A stretch of DNA of 64,000 nucleotides from Pandoraea anapnoica (GTDB lineage Bacteria; Pseudomonadota; Gammaproteobacteria; Burkholderiales; Burkholderiaceae). Where the stretch lies: contig NZ_CABPSP010000020.1 in assembly GCF_902459765.1 (NCBI RefSeq), positions 53,096 to 117,095 on the forward strand, read 5' to 3'. Positions 43,501 to 52,471 of this stretch are shown piece after piece. The translations under genes were made by a program, and so were the position numbers. The notes below the pieces were generated by a model, which had not been told where the DNA came from, searched no databases, and saw nothing but the letters and a program-made list of their open reading frames with translations. The stretch's first letter is position 1, and each line of letters starts with the position of its first letter.

Positions 43501-46500
43501 GGCACGGGACAGAACCTGCCGACCACTGCCACGGCGGCGGGCAACGGCACCTATCTGACTTCGGGATACACCAGCATTGCGAACACGTCGTCGCGCAGTC
43601 AGTTGCCGTCGACATTGCTCGTGACACCCGGCACTGCCGTGCGCAAGTACTCGCAGTACAACGAGCAGGACTACAGCACCTTCTTCACGAATCAGGTGCA
43701 GCAGTTCGGTGGCCTGATGCCGATGTTGCCGCGCGACGGCAAGGGCCTTCAGTTCATGTTCGACGTACCCTACGCGCCGGACCCGATGCCCACGACGACC
43801 GTGCTGAAGTTCGACGGCAAGGCTTTGTTCCAGCCTGCGGCGGGCGGCATGTCGGGGCAGGTCGCGGTGCTCAACATCGGCGAAATTACGAACGGCGATC
43901 CGACGCCGGGATTTAACGGCTTGTCGGTGGCCGCGAGCGATCTGAATGCCATCGGCGCGCCACGCCTGAGCATCAACGGCACGTCGAGCCCGCGTGACGG
44001 GACGTTCTACTTCGAAACCAGTGCCCGTGCCGGTGATCTGTACATCCGCGACGGCGTCACGCTGAGTGCCGGGGAGATCTACCTCGTCGGCAACAATCTG
44101 AACCTCGGCAACGACGTGACGCTGACCACTGTGGGCCGTGGGCCCGCCGTGCTGGACACGCCGTCGACGGGCATGAAATTCACACCGGGGACTTCGACCG
44201 TACTCGCGCTTTCTAACGGCGATATCCAGTTCCTCGGGTCGGCGCGCAGCAGCGGGTCGATCAATATCGGTGCACGCTCGGGCCTCTTCTCGGAGGGCAC
44301 GCTGGCGCTCGCCACCAACGGGGCGTCGAGCATCGACAACAGTGCCCATTTCGGCGCTCGTTATATCGCACTTGCAGTCGGCACACTGAACGTCGGCGAT
44401 GCAGCGCAGCTCTCGGCCATCGGCAACCCTGCCGGCGTGACGTTCAATCAGTCGCTGCTCAACACATTGTTGCAAGGCGATCCGACGCGCGGCGCACCGG
44501 CGTTGCAACGTCTCACGTTGAGTACGGCGAACGCTATCAACGTGTTTGGCAGCAATGGACTCGACACACGCGGCACCGGTGTCGACCTCGTACTGAACGC
44601 GTCGGCGATTTTCGGGGCGGGCACGTCTGGCGATCAGTCCGTCATTGCGGCAGACCGGATTATCTGGAACGGCGTCCAAGGCGCGAGCCTACCGGCCGTG
44701 ACTGCCGGTGGTGCCGGAACGGGCCTCGGCTCGCTTCGACTCGTCGCCCGTGAGATCGATCTCGGTCAGACCACGACGCTCGACACGACCAATCCGAGTC
44801 GCACGATCTACGGCTTCAACGACGTCAATCTCGCTGCAAGCGACCGAATCGTGTCGGCAGGACGCGGTTCGCTGTACGTGTATCAGGCACCGAGCATGCA
44901 GGCGGGCGACGTGTTTGGGCAAAGCGGCACCGGCGGCAACCTGACGCTCGCCACACCGCTGCTGACCGGCTCGGCGAAGTCGATCATGAACTACACGGCG
45001 GGTGGCACGCTGCGTCTGGTCGCGCCCGCAGGCGTGGCACCGAGTAACGCTACGACGAGCGTCGCGGGCGCGGAGATCGCTCTGAGCGGCGGCAACGTGA
45101 ACATCGGCAGCACCGTGTTGTTGCCCAGCGGCAAGTTCGTGGTGAAGGCCGCGAACGACATCGTGCTCGACGGCGCGAGCCGCATCGATCTGAGCGGTCA
45201 GCCGACCGTGATTCAGAACGCTACGGCGTATGGCTTCGGCGGTAACGCCACCTTCAACAGTGCACAAGGCAGCTTCCGGCAACTGGCTGGCTCAGTGATC
45301 GATGTCACGGCGCAGAAGGCCGGTGCGGGCGCAATCTCGATCGATGCATCGGGGGGCACCGTCGCATTAGAAGGCAGTGTGCGCGGTGCAGCGAACGACG
45401 GCTACACGAGCGGTGCCTTCGGCGCGTCGGCAGGCACGTTCGCGGACTTCGCCGGGCTGAATGCGAAGCTGACGCAGGGCGGGTTCTTCGACACGCGCAG
45501 CTTCGATCAGAAGCAGGGTGATCTGCTGGTCGGCAACGGGGTGAAGGCGCACAACGTGAGCATCGCCACCGACGCGGGCGCGCTCACCGTCAACGGCACC
45601 ATCGATGCATCGGGTGCTGCACCCGGCACCATCCGTCTCTCGGCGGGCAACGGTTTGACGCTCGGCGGCAGCGCAGTGCTCGACGCGCATGGCACGAAGC
45701 TTCAGGTCGACAGCTATGGTGCATCCATCGAAGCGAAGAATCGCGGACACATCGAACTGACGGCCGCTGGCGGCACGCTGACCTTGTCGCCGGGGGCATC
45801 TCTCGACGTGAGCACGCCGGGAGGAACGCACTTCGGGGATGTCATCCTCAACGCCATGCGCACGGCGGAAACGGCGGGCGATGTGGCCATCAATGCCGCC
45901 GGACCCCTCACGATTCGCGGCGCGGACAGCATTGCACTCAATGGTGTCTGGACGTACACGTTGCCATCCGGCAGCGTGATCACGCAGAGCACGCTCGACG
46001 GTTACGACACAGCTAACACGGCGTTCATGAACAGCGCCGCTGCCAATGGGGCGCTGTCTGCGCGCACCGCAGGCCTTGCGGCGTATGGCAATGTCTATCA
46101 CCTGCGTCCGGCTGTGCAGATTGCATCGATCGGCGATCTCTCGACATCCGGCGATATCGATCTCGCGAAATATCGCTACGGCGCTGGGGCCGACCGCAAC
46201 CCGTCGTCGGCGACTTACGGCGCAGGCGAACCGTTGGCGCTGGTGCTTCGCGCTGGCGGCAATCTCAAGATCGACGGCAGTATCTCCGACGGATTCACTG
46301 GCACGGTCGCGGGTGCGCCAACGTTCTCTTCCCTGACGCCGACGACGTTCTCGACCGACACGGCTCACTTTGCCAAGCAAGGCACAGTCCTTTGGAGGAT
46401 GCTGCCAAACAACGTGATGCAAGTAGGCGACCCCTCTGGCTGGGTGGTGCCGACGCTCAATACGGGAGGTGTCTTGCCTGCGCCTTTCCGGCCGATGGCG

Positions 46501-49500
46501 GAAGACGGTACGACTTATGCGACAGGGGCCGTCATTCCTTTCGGCACGAAACTGACCCGGGTGTATGTGCCCGTGGGGGCCGAAGCATCGACTGCACGCG
46601 CTCTGAGACTTCAAACGGACCCGGGCACCCCAGCCGCAGCGGCGACATCGGCACGCGCGAGCCTGCTCGCGGCGGGAAGCCGCTCGGCGTCGCTGCGGCT
46701 CGTCGCAGGGGCTGACCTGTCAGCAGCCGATCAGCGCGGGTTGCAGAGCGTAGCGGCACTGGCAGGAAGCGGCAATCTCACGTTGAGCGACAGTGCGTAC
46801 GATGCGTCGCAAACCGGCACGTTCTTCAGCGTGCTGCGCACCGGTACCGGCGGTCTCGATCTTATCGCCGGAGGCAGCTTCAATGAAGCCACACCTTACG
46901 GCGTCTACACGGCGGGCACACAGTCCGCACCTATCCTGAGCGCCGACGGACACAACCCGTACAACCTCGCCGGTGCGGCCACCGGCAACGTGCTGCAAGC
47001 GTGGTATCCGGAGCATGGCGGCGACGTGTTGGTCAAGGCGCAGCAAGACGTGAGCGGCAACCTGCAACTCACGAACAATCCGCTGCGATACGTCGACAGC
47101 AATCTGGTCTCGAACTGGCTGTACCGTCAGGGTGGCGGCGGTGCGACGAACGACCCGACCGCATGGTCCGTCAACTTCGGCGCACTGGCGAAGACAGACG
47201 CCAATGCCACGGACATGCAACTGATCGGTTTCCAGGGGATCGGCACGCTCGGCGGGGGCAACCTGACGGTGATCGCCGGGCGCGACGCCGGTGTGATGTC
47301 GCCGGTCAATGGGCAGACCTCGACGGGGCTCGATCTCGCGGTGGCGTCGACCGGCCGGGTGCGCGCCGACGGCACGTTGGTGCAAACGGGCGGCGGCGAT
47401 ATCACGCTGAAGGTCGGCGGTATGCTCAACGGAGCCAGCGTCACGAGCGTCAACAATTTCCCCAAAGACTACTTCGGCTCCGTCACAGCACTGCGCGGTA
47501 ACACGACGCTCGACGCCGGTTCCATCGGCGCGATTGCACTGCCGATCGGTTACGTCGGCGGGACGCTCGATCCGCGCGCCTACGATCCCAATGCCATCAA
47601 GGGCACCAGTCGCACGGCAGGCCCCACGCTGATCTCGGGTGACGGCGTAGTCAATGTGAGCGCGCGCGGCGATCTGGTCATCGCTGGCGCAGGCGATGCG
47701 GGCATAGGGTTCTTTGCGGACTCGGCGGGTGGCTATTACACGAACGCGTCGGGATCGATCACGAAGAGCGGCTTCAGCAAGTTCACCCTCTGGACACCTA
47801 CGTCAGGCATCAACCTGATGTCGGTGGGCGGCGACGTCGCACCGTTGTCCGGCGGCGCGAACTCCGGCGACAAAGTGAACACGACGGGGTTCTACCCGGG
47901 AAGCCTGAGCGTCGCGGCGCTCAATGGCGATGTCCGCTTCGGCGAAGGTCAGACGCTTGAGTTGATGCCTTCGCCGAGCGGTCAGCTTCAGGTGCTGGCG
48001 GCGGGATCGATCTATGGTGGCCAGTCCATCCTCGCGATGTCGGGGGCCGATATGGCGAGCGTGGCGACACCGTTCCACCCGTTGTTCGCCTCGACGCAGG
48101 GTTTCAATCCGACGACGGTGACGAACGCCCCGAGCAACTCCACGTCACGGATCAACAGCCTCAGCCCGATTGCCTTCGGCGAGGACAACGCCTCGGGCAA
48201 TCTGCACGCGCAAGACGCGGCACCGGCCCAGATATACGCCGGTGTCGACATCGACGATCTCCAGGTTGGCAATTCGCCATACGTCACCTTTACCTCGTCG
48301 AGCCAGTTCACGCCGACGCATTCGACGTGGTACGTCGCCGCCAAGCCAGTCGAGATGATCGCGGGGCGCGATATCGTCGGAACGGGCACGTTGCCGAGCA
48401 CCTTCCTGAATCAGACGGACCGCGACATCTCGCTGATCAAGGCCGGGCGAGACATCATCTATCAATCGGCGAACGTCGTCGGCCCGGGGCTACTTCAGTT
48501 GCAGGCCGGACGCAACGTGTATCAGGGCTATTACGGTCAGTTGCAGAGCGTGGGCGACGTCACCCACTCGGCGAACACGAATGGTGGTGCGGGGATCTCG
48601 GTACTCGGGGGGGTAGGCGCGAGCGGCCCGGACTACAGAGACTTCGCCCAACGTTACTTCGATCCGGCCAATCAGCTTGCGAGCGGTGCGGTGCTCGCCG
48701 ACAGCGGTAAGGTCGCACATGCCTACGGCGATGAACTGGTGAGTTGGCTCAAGAGCCGCTTCGGTTACGACGGTAAGCCCGCCGACGCGTTGGCGTACTT
48801 CCTCGCGCTGCCGTCGGCGCAACAAGGTGTGTTCGTGCGTCAGGTCTACTTCAAGGAGCTATTGCTGGCAGGACGTGAGTACAACGACGAGAGCAGTTCG
48901 CGCTACGGCAGCTACCTGCGCGGACGCAACGCCATCGCCACGCTGTTCCCGACGACCGATACGCAAGGCAAATCGGTGACCTACGACGGCGCGATTACGC
49001 TGTTCAGCAGCGTGACCGGAACCACGACGGTCAATGGCAAGCCGGTGCCGGTCACGACCGACGCCAACGTGCGCACCAATTTTGGCGGCAACATTCAGAT
49101 GCTGAACCCGGGCGGACGGACGCTTGTCGGTGTGGAAGGGGTGACGCCGGGGGCGACGGCGGGTGTCGTGACGCAGGGCGAGGGCGACATTCAGCTTTAC
49201 AGCCGCGACAGCATCTTGCTCGGTCTCTCGCGCGTAATGACGACCTTCGGCGGCAGCATTCAGGCGTGGTCGGCACAGGGCGACATCAACGCGGGTCGCG
49301 GTGCGAAGACCACCGTGCTCTACACGCCGCCGAAGCGCGTGTACGACGCCAACGGCAACGTGACTCTCTCGCCGTCGGTGCCATCGAGCGGCGCGGGGAT
49401 TGCCACGCTGGCCCCGCTGCCGGAAGTGCCGTCGGGTGACGTCGATCTGGTCGCGCCGCTGGGCACGATCGATGCAGGCGAGGCTGGGGTGCGGGTGTCG

Positions 49501-49896
49501 GGTAACGTCAACTTCGCCGCGCTGGCGGTGGTGAATGCGGCGAACGTTCAGGTGCAGGGTAAGTCGACGGGGCTGCCGGTCATTGCCGCAGTCAACGTGG
49601 GGGCGCTGACGAATGCGAGCGCGACCGCAGCGCAGGCGTCGTCTGCAGCACAGGACGCGATGGCGCGTGAACGTGTGGCACAGCGACAGAACACGCCGTC
49701 GATCTTCACCGTGCGCATGCTTGGGGGCGAGCCGTCAGGCGGCACGTTTGCCCCTTCGACGTCCGTGCATCCGGGCGGTGCCACTTACGACTCCGCGAGT
49801 GCCGTCCAACTGATCGGCGTGGGGACGGACTACGACGCGAAGCAAGTCGCACGACTGAGCGATACGCAACGGCAAAGTCTCTCGCGCGCTCGCTAG
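37594..49896 (+). CDS. Giant filamentous-haemagglutinin-like exoprotein
   Basis: This protein of about 4,100 residues has a Sec leader near residues 45-80 (KVPIAQAIALTLATMGAVGE then VHAQQ). Its TPS (haemagglutination activity) domain contains QQTADKAILNWETFNVGRNT, SQIQGTIRGDGTVIILNRNG and VIFGGTSQVDTRNLVVAATK. A very long Gly/Asn/Ala-rich beta-helix region and a DUF3739-type C-terminus follow (FKELLLAGREYNDESSSRYG, VVTQGEGDIQLYSRDSILLG, GGSIQAWSAQGDINAGRGAK). It is predicted to be a surface or secreted adhesin exported by a TpsB porin, but no tpsB lies in this window. Start sites at TTG 37591, ATG 37594 and ATG 37687 are possible. It directly follows the sigma/FecR pair and is GC-rich like the core. 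Confidence 0.88.
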   Translation: MPIEAQEVSARRTRIRAQNAVRAIRPHLRAGMEMGIGERSVGQGSQRDSRVVLRKVPIAQAIALTLATMGAVGEVHAQQAFSSQWFAARGAAQATASQTGRLPNGMPVTSLMDPSAQQQQANAQLQRSIANLGSAAQNIAAMQAAQANARTAAANTAATIPDGLTEGGLKVDTNSLTQGWINANAPTQSASNGKTNVNIQQTADKAILNWETFNVGRNTSVNFAQQSDWAVLNRVNDPNARPSQIQGTIRGDGTVIILNRNGVIFGGTSQVDTRNLVVAATKMSDAQFRTGGLYGASGTTPSFTDALGKVEVQAGANITARTPTSVTQGGGYVLMLGKEVSNAGTIVAPQGQVAMSAGDSFVIRKGYGTDANLPSTTRGNEISPQFVAQSTAGKVVNTGLLMTPEGDITMAGRDVRQLGVAVSTTSVNTRGTIHLLNSASDASGSVTLGSGALTSVLLSDNGAMALDSQRTAMIQDSAAQDSLRNKSVTGIFDNLSTLSDRRDQSRVEIVTGGNVEFQGDSLTLATGGQIAVSAARRSFVANGAQLDVSGAVGVSLSMDSNNVKLNVQGNEQRDAPGNRDNLALNNANVYIDRRRLVYVPAAVGGYANERWYTPGGLLEVGGYLSNQAHGIGEWAAQGGTVTLGGAEVVTQTGATINLSGGSLNVQTGYLNQSWLKGVDGQLYNVNTAPSNVLYTGVYNGFEVDHPRWGKSTTEAYASPLIAPTKVLQNGYSVGRDAGRLNISAPTAVLEGDVIANVYTGPVQTQVRATGLTDGYALSQFAVARAGSLVLGQYTGVGRTGAFASDVQIGALPDITSAMQAADALDASRVNTVWLDASRMTRTRFGEIDLATSGSIAVNSDLQLDNGGRFTLTAPAIDLKGNITVPGGIVSVSNMLWRAGDAFATAITPAKGSAHITLAPGFGVSTRGVWVNAALDPNTTPLVAFINGGNVTFDTTGDLTIAGGSLIDVSSGGAVLAGGKTKGGTGGNVTLIAGDPVSGSSVGTLVFDGNVQAYGANGGGKLTVSTPDSILIGNNAGIAGGTLAAGTPAAVAVKLAQTLTVAAGTPLPMQYIQTLTTVVFDAPLQADVYMSAPPDGATLADWVVPQGMLMQSKQADGQTNYYFSGQTVPMGTVITGWGGTGVIPKGTVIPSGVFPNGIPVLPYRYVYAAGAVLTTPMTYPVGAIIPAGTTLGQTVAVSSVPMFNAGNSGSGGSLFASGFTSYDINGGQGVRVDNGVALAPVMPVYRFTADSLTTATGSAPSKAMTLWTPPLFAESAQTDAITQRAGASMTLRSQRKDDQGNPTGGVVAVAPGASITVDPGQSITLEGPGQMTIDGTLSARAGKINLISDADGSAATLVNFDAAGKILGNSLWLGTNARLDVSGLGYSAVDTNGRTYGTIFDGGAISVSGATSFVVIRPGAELNADGANLAVDTATVPGQPTNAIGRMTRVSNGGAIALSSGAGLQLDGNLHAFSGGAGASGGDLSVSMITPQYPTLTVGAPASVLVPSTLIVTQSRTAAADLSGPGAPVAALSLGSGTVSADMVRDGGFSSLSLTSTDFMQFKGDVSLALDKSVKLNAGAYTSGTPLIPNSDPKASAPDNKVRIAAPYVLFSANPLSQPDGMASGTIGNPSASGRPTTATFEIDANLIDVKGPTVFGTSRSYYDSVNYVWVDISSPGFRNVKFVSQGDIRFLPTPSLQRGTTLISSWDMELDGAQIYPTTGAVANVVAGQQRITDYAGTLTLGRTTAAVPDAPLSVQGTLFLAAPTVRQGGVLRAPFGRILIGPPTAAVGSDLMVKDIAFLPGSVTSVSMNGLTVPYGGTVDGVTYNYNGTPVTALTGSGIGYTAGSGISLESLTMRVDNGAVLDLSGGGTLAGAGFVSGRGGSVNVLNTPLVNANPTMKLSRATDKVYAIVPGYSSAYAPVGAENGAGDPVVGQRITIGDGVPGLSAGTYTLLPSNYALLPGAYRVEIGGTGQNLPTTATAAGNGTYLTSGYTSIANTSSRSQLPSTLLVTPGTAVRKYSQYNEQDYSTFFTNQVQQFGGLMPMLPRDGKGLQFMFDVPYAPDPMPTTTVLKFDGKALFQPAAGGMSGQVAVLNIGEITNGDPTPGFNGLSVAASDLNAIGAPRLSINGTSSPRDGTFYFETSARAGDLYIRDGVTLSAGEIYLVGNNLNLGNDVTLTTVGRGPAVLDTPSTGMKFTPGTSTVLALSNGDIQFLGSARSSGSINIGARSGLFSEGTLALATNGASSIDNSAHFGARYIALAVGTLNVGDAAQLSAIGNPAGVTFNQSLLNTLLQGDPTRGAPALQRLTLSTANAINVFGSNGLDTRGTGVDLVLNASAIFGAGTSGDQSVIAADRIIWNGVQGASLPAVTAGGAGTGLGSLRLVAREIDLGQTTTLDTTNPSRTIYGFNDVNLAASDRIVSAGRGSLYVYQAPSMQAGDVFGQSGTGGNLTLATPLLTGSAKSIMNYTAGGTLRLVAPAGVAPSNATTSVAGAEIALSGGNVNIGSTVLLPSGKFVVKAANDIVLDGASRIDLSGQPTVIQNATAYGFGGNATFNSAQGSFRQLAGSVIDVTAQKAGAGAISIDASGGTVALEGSVRGAANDGYTSGAFGASAGTFADFAGLNAKLTQGGFFDTRSFDQKQGDLLVGNGVKAHNVSIATDAGALTVNGTIDASGAAPGTIRLSAGNGLTLGGSAVLDAHGTKLQVDSYGASIEAKNRGHIELTAAGGTLTLSPGASLDVSTPGGTHFGDVILNAMRTAETAGDVAINAAGPLTIRGADSIALNGVWTYTLPSGSVITQSTLDGYDTANTAFMNSAAANGALSARTAGLAAYGNVYHLRPAVQIASIGDLSTSGDIDLAKYRYGAGADRNPSSATYGAGEPLALVLRAGGNLKIDGSISDGFTGTVAGAPTFSSLTPTTFSTDTAHFAKQGTVLWRMLPNNVMQVGDPSGWVVPTLNTGGVLPAPFRPMAEDGTTYATGAVIPFGTKLTRVYVPVGAEASTARALRLQTDPGTPAAAATSARASLLAAGSRSASLRLVAGADLSAADQRGLQSVAALAGSGNLTLSDSAYDASQTGTFFSVLRTGTGGLDLIAGGSFNEATPYGVYTAGTQSAPILSADGHNPYNLAGAATGNVLQAWYPEHGGDVLVKAQQDVSGNLQLTNNPLRYVDSNLVSNWLYRQGGGGATNDPTAWSVNFGALAKTDANATDMQLIGFQGIGTLGGGNLTVIAGRDAGVMSPVNGQTSTGLDLAVASTGRVRADGTLVQTGGGDITLKVGGMLNGASVTSVNNFPKDYFGSVTALRGNTTLDAGSIGAIALPIGYVGGTLDPRAYDPNAIKGTSRTAGPTLISGDGVVNVSARGDLVIAGAGDAGIGFFADSAGGYYTNASGSITKSGFSKFTLWTPTSGINLMSVGGDVAPLSGGANSGDKVNTTGFYPGSLSVAALNGDVRFGEGQTLELMPSPSGQLQVLAAGSIYGGQSILAMSGADMASVATPFHPLFASTQGFNPTTVTNAPSNSTSRINSLSPIAFGEDNASGNLHAQDAAPAQIYAGVDIDDLQVGNSPYVTFTSSSQFTPTHSTWYVAAKPVEMIAGRDIVGTGTLPSTFLNQTDRDISLIKAGRDIIYQSANVVGPGLLQLQAGRNVYQGYYGQLQSVGDVTHSANTNGGAGISVLGGVGASGPDYRDFAQRYFDPANQLASGAVLADSGKVAHAYGDELVSWLKSRFGYDGKPADALAYFLALPSAQQGVFVRQVYFKELLLAGREYNDESSSRYGSYLRGRNAIATLFPTTDTQGKSVTYDGAITLFSSVTGTTTVNGKPVPVTTDANVRTNFGGNIQMLNPGGRTLVGVEGVTPGATAGVVTQGEGDIQLYSRDSILLGLSRVMTTFGGSIQAWSAQGDINAGRGAKTTVLYTPPKRVYDANGNVTLSPSVPSSGAGIATLAPLPEVPSGDVDLVAPLGTIDAGEAGVRVSGNVNFAALAVVNAANVQVQGKSTGLPVIAAVNVGALTNASATAAQASSAAQDAMARERVAQRQNTPSIFTVRMLGGEPSGGTFAPSTSVHPGGATYDSASAVQLIGVGTDYDAKQVARLSDTQRQSLSRAR

Positions 49897-50819
49897 GCCC
49901 TCGCACTCGAAGCCGTAGCCGCCTCACTCAGCTTCTCTCGCAACCACACCATGCCCGGATCGTTGTGGTTGCGCGGATGCCATGCCGCGCTTAGCGAGAA
50001 GCCGGGGAGGGGAAACGGGAGGGCGAAGGCGTCCAGACGGTCGGCGTATCGAGACACCAGTTGCGCGGGCATCGTGCAGACGTAGTCGCTGTGGCACAGC
50101 AAGTCCGGCACCACCGTGAACGCTTGAACCGAGACTGCGACATCGCGTGAGCGTCCGAGTGACTGGAGGTGTTCGTCCACGAAGCCCGTGAAGCTGCCGC
50201 CGCTCGTCGAGACGAGCACGTGCCGCAGCGCGCAGTAAGCACTCAGTGTGAGCTTGCGGGTGCCACGAGGATGCGCCTTGCGCTGTGCCATCACGAAAGT
50301 CTCATCCACGAGCTTGCGTGCGCGCATCGTGGGCGGCACCATGCGCTCGGAGCCAATCAGCAGATCGACTTCGCCGGATTCGAGTTGCGCCGCGATGTCC
50401 GTTGCACGTGCGTGGACGAAAGCAATCTGCACCCCTTTTCCCGTTACGGAGGGCAGTGCCTCCAGCAACGCCATGCCGATCGTCGACGTCGCGTTATCGC
50501 TTGCCGCGATGACGAAGCGGCGCGCATCGGACATCGGATCGAACGTCGGCGACTGATGCACGACCGTCGCCAGGTCGCTTAACGCTGCGCGCAACGGCGT
50601 GAGCAGCGTCAGTGCACGGGCTGTGGCAATCATGCCGCGCCCGGTGTCGGCCGGGATCAAGAGTGGATCGCCGAACAGGCGTCGCAATCGCGCCAACTGC
50701 GCCGACACGGCAGGCTGCGACAGCCCAAGTCGCTCGGCGGCATGCGTCACATTCCGGTCCGCGAGCAGCGCGTCCAGCGTCACTAGTAGATTTAGGTCCA
50801 CACCCTTGAAATCGACCAC
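49893..50819 (-). CDS. LysR-family transcription regulator
   Basis: This 308-residue protein has the LysR winged helix (VDLNLLVTLDALLADRNVTH and RLGLSQPAVSAQLARLRRLF) and a substrate-binding half (VQIAFVHARATDIAAQLESG, VDLLIGSERMVP). It belongs to the NodD/LinR-like branch with PAVSAQLARLRR. It is divergent from an oxidoreductase gene and the two share a 91-bp intergenic region with a clear dyad operator. Its stop overlaps the end of the giant exoprotein gene by four bases, tail to tail. Confidence 0.92.
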   Translation of the reverse strand: MVDFKGVDLNLLVTLDALLADRNVTHAAERLGLSQPAVSAQLARLRRLFGDPLLIPADTGRGMIATARALTLLTPLRAALSDLATVVHQSPTFDPMSDARRFVIAASDNATSTIGMALLEALPSVTGKGVQIAFVHARATDIAAQLESGEVDLLIGSERMVPPTMRARKLVDETFVMAQRKAHPRGTRKLTLSAYCALRHVLVSTSGGSFTGFVDEHLQSLGRSRDVAVSVQAFTVVPDLLCHSDYVCTMPAQLVSRYADRLDAFALPFPLPGFSLSAAWHPRNHNDPGMVWLREKLSEAATASSARA

Positions 50820-50830
50820 GGTTATGTCTC

Positions 50831-50858
50831 GTATGTTTGTAATCTATTTCAAACATAC
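50831..50858. promoter_or_regulatory. LysR operator-like inverted repeat
   Basis: GTATGTTTG at 50831-50839 and its exact complement at 50850-50858 are separated by ten bases. The site lies between the divergent regulator and oxidoreductase genes. A symmetric A/T-rich dyad of this size is usual for LysR-type regulators. Confidence 0.75.
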
Positions 50859-50910
50859 GTCCGGCGCGCCTAGAGTGCAAGGCATGTCATCTCAACCCGG
50901 AGTGTCGATC

Positions 50911-51987
50911 ATGAAAGTCTGGATTCTCGAACGTGTCGGACAACCCCTCGTACTGCGCGACGTCGATACCCCCGACGTGCGCCCCGGTGCCGTGCTCGTG
51001 CGCATGGAGGCGGTTCCGCTTCTCAGCTACACGCGGGCCTATCTGAAGGGCGAGCTTCCGTATCAATACCCGGAAGGCCCGTTCACACCGGGGACGAATG
51101 GCGTCGGCACCATCGTGGCGACGGGGGCAGGCGTTCATCACTTTCGTGTCGGTCAGCGCGTGGCGGTCAATCCGTATCTGACGAGCAGCGAAAACGTCGA
51201 CTCGCCTGCGGAAGTCCTGATCGGGCTGACGGGCATCAGCGACGACAGCGCGCCGCTACTGCGAGACTTTCCGCACGGCACGCTGCGTGAGATCGCCGAG
51301 TTTCCTGCGTCGGCGCTGGTGAGTCTGGAGGGGCTGGAGCATGTCCCGTCGGAACGGCTGGCCACGCTTTCCAAATTCGCCGTACCGATGGGCGGCCTGC
51401 GTCGCGGGCGTCTGGTGGCGGGTGAGACGGTGGTCGTGAACGGCGCGACGGGGGCCTTCGGTTCGGCCGCCGTGCTGGCTGCGCTGGCGATGGGCGCGTC
51501 GAGCGTCATCGCGCTGGGACGCCGCATCGAGCCGCTTGAATCGCTCGCCCGACCCGGCGGCGAACGGGTACGCCCGGTCGTCTTGTCCGGCGACGCGGTG
51601 CGTGACGCTGCGGCGATCAGGTCGGTCGCGCCCTCGGGCGTCGATCTGGCGTTCGATATGGTGGGGCAGGCGACGGACCCGTCCAGCACGCTGGCCGCAC
51701 TGCGAAGCCTCAAACGCCGTGGGCGCATGGTGCTGATGGGCAGCATGAACGTGCCCTTGCCGCTGCCCTATGGCGAGATGTTGCGCAACAGCTGGGAGGT
51801 GATGGGGCACTTCATGTACGCGCCGTCCGACTATCGCGCACTGGTGGCCATGGTGCGTGCGAACCAGCTTTCTCTTGAGACGATCGGCGTGAAAACCTTC
51901 GCCTTCGACGATATCGAAGCCGCGATCGACGCCGCAGGTATGCAGGCGGGGTTAGATGCCACTGTGGTTTCGTTTGCCCGCGACTGA
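50911..51987 (+). CDS. Medium-chain quinone oxidoreductase-like protein
   Basis: This 358-residue medium-chain dehydrogenase/reductase starts MKVWILERVGQPLVLRDVDT. The GroES-like N-terminal domain is complete (FTPGTNGVGTIVATGAGVHH, VGQRVAVNPYL) and the NAD(P) fold shows VVVNGATGAFGSAAVLAALA. It lacks the cysteine/histidine set of zinc alcohol dehydrogenases. Related enzymes reduce quinones or enones with NADPH. ATG 50911 follows GGAG by eleven bases; an ATG 27 bases earlier is possible. It is probably regulated by the divergent LysR protein in response to an electrophile. Confidence 0.88.
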   Translation: MKVWILERVGQPLVLRDVDTPDVRPGAVLVRMEAVPLLSYTRAYLKGELPYQYPEGPFTPGTNGVGTIVATGAGVHHFRVGQRVAVNPYLTSSENVDSPAEVLIGLTGISDDSAPLLRDFPHGTLREIAEFPASALVSLEGLEHVPSERLATLSKFAVPMGGLRRGRLVAGETVVVNGATGAFGSAAVLAALAMGASSVIALGRRIEPLESLARPGGERVRPVVLSGDAVRDAAAIRSVAPSGVDLAFDMVGQATDPSSTLAALRSLKRRGRMVLMGSMNVPLPLPYGEMLRNSWEVMGHFMYAPSDYRALVAMVRANQLSLETIGVKTFAFDDIEAAIDAAGMQAGLDATVVSFARD

Positions 51988-52045
51988 GTGAGATCGTGGG
52001 TGTGCGTCACGACGCTGGTGCATGCGTGGTGCCGTCGTCGGGGGC

Positions 52046-52471
52046 TTACGCCACCGTGTAAGTCGGGCCGTCCCAGCCGTCGAGGTACTTCGGCAAGTCG
52101 TCGACGACATCCACCACGCGCTCCCGGTAAAACAGGTGCATTGTCGGCGCGAGTGCGGCGTCGAGTTTTCCGCCGGTCGCGCGGGCGGTGAGTGCGTTCG
52201 GCACCACACGCATGCCAAGACGATTGGTACCGAAGACGACTTCGCCGCAGACGTCGCAGAACGTCTTCGTCATCTGCTTTTCCGGATGTTTGAACGTGCG
52301 TCCGGCGCGCTCGCCAACGCTGACCGCCTCAGACGCCCAAGCCGTCGCGGAAAAGACCGACGTGCCGTAAAAGTCCCGGCATGACGAACAGTGACAGTTC
52401 GCCCGCGCGGCAGGACTTCCGTGCAATTTCAGGGCCATATTTCCGCACAAACACGTGACGTTCAGTGACAT
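52046..52471 (-). CDS. GFA-family (CENP-V/GFA) protein
   Basis: This 141-residue protein has zinc ligands in the GFA pattern: CLCGN at the start, NCHCSSCRDFYG, and FCDVCGEVVFGT. The family was named after glutathione-dependent formaldehyde-activating enzyme, but most members, including this one, have no shown substrate. The conserved tail ends at KYLDGWDG. It is a single gene on the minus strand facing the oxidoreductase gene. Confidence 0.88.
   Translation of the reverse strand: MSLNVTCLCGNMALKLHGSPAARANCHCSSCRDFYGTSVFSATAWASEAVSVGERAGRTFKHPEKQMTKTFCDVCGEVVFGTNRLGMRVVPNALTARATGGKLDAALAPTMHLFYRERVVDVVDDLPKYLDGWDGPTYTVA

Noticed and set aside
42184-44679. An 831-codon and other long minus-strand frames inside the giant exoprotein gene
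   Set aside because: They have no domain, no signal and arginine/alanine-rich composition typical of antisense frames in GC-rich repeats.
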